Source: Symbiodinium natans
Taxonomy: Eukaryota > Sar > Dinophyceae > Suessiales > Symbiodiniaceae
Length of the DNA: 64,000 bases
Assembly: GCA_905221605.1 (NCBI GenBank)
Contig: CAJNDS010002668.1
Location: 1 to 64,000, forward strand
Reading direction: 5' to 3'
A program made the translations under genes and the position numbers. Each line of letters starts with the position of its first letter. Position 1 is the first letter of the stretch. Under the pieces are notes generated by a model. The model was not told the origin of the DNA and ran no database searches. It saw nothing but the letters and a program-made list of their open reading frames with translations. Shown in pieces: positions 59,701-64,000 of this stretch.

Positions 59701-62700
59701 AGCAGAGCTAACCTTAGGAACTAAATGAGCCCAAACATTGGGATGACAATGATGTACATTCCATTCTACTCTGGTGACTCCCCATGGGTAGGTTCTGTGC
59801 ATAAAAACCCTTTTGGGCTTTCTTCTTGTGAATTGTTTTTTTATAAAAACAAAACCCTTTTGGGCTTGTTTTGGTCCTCGGAGAAGACTAGGATGCCCAG
59901 TAGTACCCTTATTCCCTTTTTTGGGGGGGGTTAGGTTCCTTTATAAACCCCTTGAAGCAAAAAAGAGCACCCTTTTTAAGCCTTGGTTACTGGGCAGCCT
60001 CGAAGAAAACGGCCAAGGTTGGGACCAGCAGCTCTCCTACACCTGGTTCTCTGATCGCTGGGTTCTGCCGGCCCCCTACTACAAGACGACAGTGGTGTAC
60101 AAGGTGCAGGGTATCAAAAGCATACACAAGTACTTATGCAGAAGTAATTATGCAAAAGTAATTTTACATAAGTTATACATAATAAGTAATTATGCATAAG
60201 TATACATAAGTATGCATAAGTATACTTCTCGTGTGTCCCTATTTCGGCGGGCGGGAGAGGGGGGGCAATATGATGGAGAAGGGGGATTGCGCTGCTATCT
60301 GTCGGCGAGATGCCATTGAGCAGGATAGTCCAGCTTTAAACCCAGTATGGGTGGGTGACTCCAAATCTAGACCGGAGACCATCACCGGTGCCAGAATACT
60401 GTCACACGCCCACTAGGAGTGCGGAGGCTCAGAGGTACAACAAGCCCTAAGGGTATTAGATAGTACTTAAGCCTTAAAGTACCTCCTATTTAGGTACTTT
60501 ATTTAGGGCCCAAGTACATAACAATGAGGTACATGGACCCTTAGGAGAAGGTGCTGTTTCTGAAAACCCTAAACCCTAAACCCCAACTGTTCGTTGCCAC
60601 GTCTGCCAGGATTTGGACTTTGATGTCGACTACTATTTCCTGGACAGCAATTTCTTAGATGCGATGCCACCAGAGGAGGACGGCTGGTCCGCCAGAAGGT
60701 CGCAAGAAGCGAAGAGTTTAGGATTTAGGGTTTAGGGTTTATTTAAGCTTGTTATCCGCATGGGGCAGCAAGCAAGAGCAGCAACCCTTACGTGGCCCCA
60801 TTCGACATCGCCCATGTGCAATAGGTCGGATCCGCTATTGCAATATGTTATAAAAGTCATGCCTTTGAGCATCTCTCTACTCTCCTTGCACCTGGCACGC
60901 ACGGATGGGCATCACAAGCAGAACTTGCCTCCATTCTTTGAGTCGCTGGAGGATTTTTCGGGTTAAGGTCTAGGTAAGATGATCTCAGAAGCTTCGTACC
61001 CTAAACCCTTGAAAGGACTGCCGGATGTTGCCATTCCAATATTGCGAATTGCCTGTCTCTAGGCAGATCCTCTGCGTCGTGAGAGGTAGAATCTTCTAGG
61101 GCTTGAGGGCTCATAGTGCCATAGCGAAGGACTGTAATGTACTGGCATCCAGTTCTGCACGGTAGTAGGATTCCCTTGGATCCTTAACTTCCCGCAGAAT
61201 ACCGACCTGCCACAACGTACATCAACCCTAAACCCTAAACCCTAAACCCTAAACCCTAAACCCTAAACCCTAAAACCTAAAACCTAAACCCAACACAGAA
61301 GCGCCCATGCAGGATCCAAACCACAACATGTGCAGCGCCATGGCTGATAAGGTTTAGGGTTTAGGGTTTAGGGGTTAGGGGTTAGGGTTTAGGGTTTAGG
61401 GTGTGTTGCTGGCTCGTCCTCAAGCCCAGATGCCAAAAAAAGGGGCGTAACACACCTTGAATGACCCTACAAGGAGCGACTCCCCTAGTCGTACGTAGAG
61501 TTTTGGGGGCCATAAATTGGGTTCTCAGGATCCTAACTTAGGTTATGCTATGGGTAGTATAGTAAGGGGCCCCGCCTTGTGTCGGACCTTGTGCACTGCA
61601 ACCCGGCAAGTTTGAGTTTGAGGCTGTTAGGAAGGCTGCAGCGAATCCGAAACCAACCCCGTAACCATAAATGCCCGAACAACACCAACAAATTAAATAA
61701 CGCCCATTAAAACACCCCCCCCCCTCCAAAACCTAAAGGCCAACCTCGAAAGCACCCTACTAACCCCAAAAGCCTTCAAGCCCCAAGACCCAACAAAATC
61801 TGAAATCCCTGTCATGTAGGCCCAAATCCCCAAAAAGAATCCTGCGAGCCCCTAACCCCTAGACCCTAGACCCTAAGCCCTAAACCCTAAACCCTAAACC
61901 CTGAACCCTAAACCAACACATGCCCCCGCGAAGGCTCCAAGAACAACCGGCCGGGTGCCACTTGCGCCTCCACTGGCGGCCCCGAGTCTGGGCTTGATAT
62001 CTTGCAGAGTTTGTTTTTTTGTTTTGGTTGGAGGGGGGGGGGGGTGTTAGGGTTTAGGCTTTAGGCTTTAGGGTTTTGGTTGATATCTTGCAGAGTTGGT
62101 CATTTTTGTTTAGGGGGGGGGGGGGGATTGGGGGGTTAGGGTTTAGGGTTAGGGTTTAGGGTTTAGGGTTTAGGGTTTAGGGTTTAGGGTTTAGGGTTTA
62201 GGGTTTAGGGTTTAGGGTTTAGGGTTTAGGGTTTAGGGTTTAGGGTTTAGGGTTTAGGGTTTAGGGTTTAGGGTTTAGGGTTTAGGGTTTAGGGTTTAGG
62301 GTTTAGGGTTTAGGGTTTAGGGTTTAGGGTTTAGGGTTTAGGGTTTAGGGTTTAGGGTTTAGGGTTTAGGGTTTAGGGTTTAGGGTTTAGGGTTTAGGGT
62401 TTAGGGTCAGGGTTTGGGTTGATATCTTGCAGAGTGTTTTTTAAATATTGGGGGGGGGTTCGGATTTAGGGGATTTAGGGTTTAGGTTTTACGGCCGGCT
62501 TAGGCCCTAAACCCCCATAAGCTCTTTTTACCCGAATAAAGGCGTGGATTTTCCTAACATCTTGAGCCCGAAATCCGTCCAGAGGAGTCGGTGGAGGACT
62601 GCCCCCATTGGTGCCTCGGGCAGGGAGTTTAAGGGATTAGTTAGGGTTGAGAGTTTAGGGAAGGCGTTCGTCATGTTAGTTAGACTTTGTTCTACGATTG

Positions 62701-64000
62701 CCCTTACCCCTAAACCCTAAGCGCTAAACCCTAAACCCTAAACCTTATAAACCCTAAAACGCACGCAAGGCTACGGTGAGGTTTGGCTGAGGCACTCCAT
62801 TCTTTGCCTTTTTTTTTCCTTGGGATGTTTCCCCGTTATGCTAAACAGCCCTGAGTATGGATTCTAGTAAACCCTATCAGAATCCCTATTGGGGACTGTG
62901 ATAGTAGAAGGGGCAATATCCCAATCCATTCCTGTCGAGCCTCTCAGGTTTGCGCAGCTCTGGGACGAGCAGAAAGCTACTAGGATCGGTTTGAGGAGGG
63001 GTTTAGGGTTTAGGGTTTAGGGTTTAGGGAACTTACCAGTAAGGGCCGCTTTCTGAAACTTGCTTTAGTTCATGGACTGAGAACCTAAGTTGTCATACAT
63101 ACAACCCAGTTTAGGGCCCTTAGTCGGTTATTAAGGGTCCCCTACTTGTAGGGTTTGAGGTTTAGAATTTTAGGATTGTGGGTGCTATGCACTTGGAGCA
63201 AAGGCCATGTTTCAGGGTTGCCCAGCATTATTCGCAGAGGCCTGAATGCAAAATAATTGCGCATGGTGAGTTCCGAGGAATGGATGAAGAACTTGTTGCC
63301 CCAGTCGACTGCAACATGGCAGATTGTCGTCACGCACTTTCCATGCGGGCACGAGCAGGATGGACCTTTACTTTCCCCACACTCACTTTAAACGGCTCGC
63401 CTTATCGGGGTTTGGTGTCTTGGGATTCGGCCGGAGGCTGAGCAGTCCTGCGTTCAAGAGTGTCCAGAGAACTGTAAACAGAAAAACACTCCAAACCCCA
63501 AGCCCCAAACCTGAAACCCGAAGCCGTAGCCCTATAAACCTTTGGCACTCTAAACCCGAAGCCCTAAATCCCAAACCCTAGACCCCAAACCTAAACCCGA
63601 AACCCCAAACTGGAAACCCTAAAACCGAAACCCAAAACCCGAAACCCCAAACCCGAAACCCCAAACCCTAAACCCCAATTCCTAAACCCCAAACCCTAAA
63701 CCCTAAACCCCAAACCCTAACCCCAAACCCTAAACCCCAAAGCCGAAACCCCAGACCCCAAACCCCAAACCCCTAAACCCCAAACCCCAAACCCTAAACC
63801 CCAAACCCCAAACCCTAAACCCCAAACCCTAAACCCCAAACCCCAAACCCCAAACCCCAAACCCTAAACCCCAAACCCTAAACCCTAAACCCCAAACCCT
63901 AAACCCTAAACCCTCCACCACACTTTCTATGAGAGCAGGGCTTCTACAGCCAGCTGCGCGCCCGGGGACTGGATTTGCTCATCACCGGCCATCGGCATGA
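56707..64000 (+). CDS. Metallophosphoesterase, purple acid phosphatase-like (5' unresolved, runs off the window)
   Basis: Exons: about 56707-57321 (may contain a small intron near 56810-56880; ends after [13 protein letters not shown], motif GDWG), about 57701-57771 ([17 protein letters not shown]), 58271-58289, 58412-58458 ([16 protein letters not shown]), 58683-58756, 59347-59409 ([10 protein letters not shown]), 60018-60103 ([17 protein letters not shown]), 60610-60682 ([15 protein letters not shown]), 61302-61334, 61934-61983, 62585-62619 ([11 protein letters not shown]), 62948-62975, 63278-63358 ([10 protein letters not shown]) and 63939 on ([10 protein letters not shown]). GDWG, GD(N), GNHD, VTHF and GHRH in order are the metal-ligand blocks of the calcineurin-like/acid phosphatase fold, which cleaves phosphate esters with a di-metal centre. 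Phases are consistent from exon 58271 onward. Four exons are only 19-35 nt. Introns start GA, GC or GT. The first exon is Cys-rich and may be secreted or lumenal; no start methionine is assured (56707 is GTG). Confidence 0.85.
57554..57698 (+). mobile_element. Introner-like family G, copy 2
   Basis: CTTGGAGGTTCATGGTACTT and GTACCCTGTGAACCTCCAAG are inverted ends, with AACCCAATAAAAACGC / ACTTATCATTGGGTTATC arms. It ends just before the [13 protein letters not shown] exon. Confidence 0.82.
57801..57907 (+). repeat. Telomere-type array TTTAGGG with TTTAGGATGG units
   Basis: GTTTAGGATG recurs three times around about nine TTTAGGG units. Further on, TTGACCATT(A/G)GCAGATGAAA-like sequence recurs four times (57925-58140) between TTTAGGG pieces. 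Confidence 0.88.
58271..58289 (+). other. 19-nt micro-exon of the phosphoesterase
   Basis: It follows GCAAG and precedes GACACTTGG. It supplies one base plus YILNVG, the GD motif being completed across the next intron (GGC|GAC). Both flanking joins are in phase. Confidence 0.72.
58290..58411 (+). mobile_element. Introner family I, copy 3 (exact phosphoesterase intron)
   Basis: GACA flanks both sides. The element runs from CTTGGCTTTCTTCTGGC to GAAGTCAGCCCAG. Donor GA, acceptor AG; removal gives GTT GGC GAC AAC TTC TAC, the conserved NVGDNFY segment. Confidence 0.9.
58523..58640 (-). mobile_element. Introner family D in phosphoesterase intron 58459-58682
   Basis: CTGAAGGACCAAATGAACC and GCTCATTTGGTCCCCAAGG are the ends; TTCATACTACCTTCATAGGG is internal. 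Unlike the family-I copy it does not coincide with the intron borders. Confidence 0.8.
58965..59085 (+). mobile_element. Inverted-repeat family K, copy 3
   Basis: GTTTACGATATTGGGGG and CGTAAACCCCCATAT mirror each other; CAAGGGGATCCTGTTATTTG matches the other copies. Confidence 0.6.
59709..59882 (+). mobile_element. Diverged family-D element with duplicated arm
   Basis: CTTAGGAACTAAATGAGCCC and CTTGTTTTGGTCCTCGGAG are family-like ends; AAAACCCTTTTGGGCTT occurs twice about 55 bp apart. It lies in phosphoesterase intron 59410-60017. Confidence 0.45.
59891..60000 (+). mobile_element. Introner family F, complete copy
   Basis: GATGCCCAGTAGTACCCTTA and TTACTGGGCAGCCT are the ends; AAGCAAAAAAGAGCACCC is internal. 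It lies 17 bp before the [10 protein letters not shown] exon, in the same intron as the previous element. Confidence 0.8.
60446..60543 (+). mobile_element. Introner family E copy
   Basis: CTAAGGGTATTAGATAGTAC and GGTACATGGACCCTTAG are ends; TAGGGCCCAAGTACATAAC is internal. It lies in phosphoesterase intron 60104-60609. Confidence 0.75.
61467..61580 (+). mobile_element. Introner-like family A copy
   Basis: CTACAAGGAGCGACTCCCCT and GTAAGGGGCCCCGCCTTGT are ends with GGATCCTAACTTAGG inside. It lies in phosphoesterase intron 61335-61933. Confidence 0.75.
61994..62435 (+). repeat. Three copies of TTGATATCTTGCAGAGT separated by poly-G and telomeric repeat
   Basis: The 17-mer is at 61994-62010, 62080-62096 and 62419-62435. 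Each copy is followed by T-rich sequence and then poly-G. The first lies 10 bp after a donor site, so the intron start region seems copied. Confidence 0.88.
62137..62408 (+). repeat. Longest telomere-type array, TTTAGGG
   Basis: About 38 near-perfect heptamers over 270 bp in phosphoesterase intron 61984-62584. Confidence 0.95.
62817..62934 (+). mobile_element. Introner family C copy
   Basis: CCTTGGGATGTTTCCCCGTT and GAAGGGGCAATATCCCAAT are ends; AATCCCTATTGGGGACTGTG is internal. It lies in phosphoesterase intron 62620-62947. Confidence 0.78.
63033..63151 (+). mobile_element. Introner-like family A, left end decayed
   Basis: CAACCCAGTTTAGGGCCCTT and AAGGGTCCCCTACTTGTAG are family sequence; the left end is only recognisable as AGTAAGGGCCGC. 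It lies in phosphoesterase intron 62976-63277. Confidence 0.6.
63478..63914 (-). repeat. Long mixed CCCCAAA/CCCTAAA array with CCCGAAA
   Basis: About sixty heptamer-like units. The left part is irregular (CCCGAAA, CCCAAAA, CCTGAAA); the right part is a regular mix of CCCCAAA and CCCTAAA. It fills most of phosphoesterase intron 63359-63938. Confidence 0.93.

Noticed and set aside
60320-60420. AGTATGGGTGGGTGACTCC resembling the 3' part of 5S rRNA
   Set aside because: Only the GGGTGGGTGAC core agrees; the rest does not fold or align as 5S rRNA, and it lies in an intron of the phosphoesterase.

Overview
The window looks like dinoflagellate nuclear DNA. Four things point there. Exons are very short and sit among much longer repeat-filled introns. 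Introns begin GT, GC or GA and end AG. Blocks of TTTAGGG/CCCTAAA lie throughout the interior. Short inverted-repeat elements of the introner type occur again and again, several of them being exact introns. A 21-bp stretch before one gene resembles a relict dinoflagellate spliced leader. I cannot name the species.

Every gene I could rebuild is on the + strand. Left to right: (1) a 5'-truncated sterol desaturase/fatty acid hydroxylase joined in frame to a cytochrome b5 domain (356 to about 1400); (2) exons of an unrecognised, partly coiled-coil protein (12213-19716), perhaps the N-terminal part of the next gene; (3) a single-domain voltage-gated cation channel (20889-38223) with S1 to S6, a pore exon and a C-terminal region; (4) a complete eight-exon mitochondrial carrier (SLC25-like, 29548-31285), lying wholly inside the 3.7-kb pore intron of the channel; (5) an alpha/beta hydrolase of the hormone-sensitive-lipase type (about 42752-53813); (6) an intronless DEDD-type 3'-5' exonuclease (50564-51418), lying inside an intron of that hydrolase; (7) a metallophosphoesterase like purple acid phosphatase (about 56707 to beyond 64000), with exons as small as 19, 28, 33 and 35 nt.

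The non-coding DNA has two main layers. One is about 17 families (named A to Q here) of roughly 100-150 bp palindromic-ended elements. Complete copies usually start CT and end AG. Where one copy is exactly an intron, the 5' splice dinucleotide lies in a 4-bp target duplication and the AG is the end of the element. The other layer is telomere-type repeat and its variants (TTCAGGG, TTTGGGG, the octamer CCCCTAAA, a CCTATAAAC-like nonamer, T3G7). These fill most introns in either orientation, sometimes sit inside introner copies, and are several times bracketed by short direct duplications. Homopolymer G/C tracts and dinucleotide microsatellites fill much of the rest.

Exon calls were made by eye. 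Joins were accepted when the reading phase carried through and a family motif continued. Gene 5' ends and several internal exons remain unresolved.
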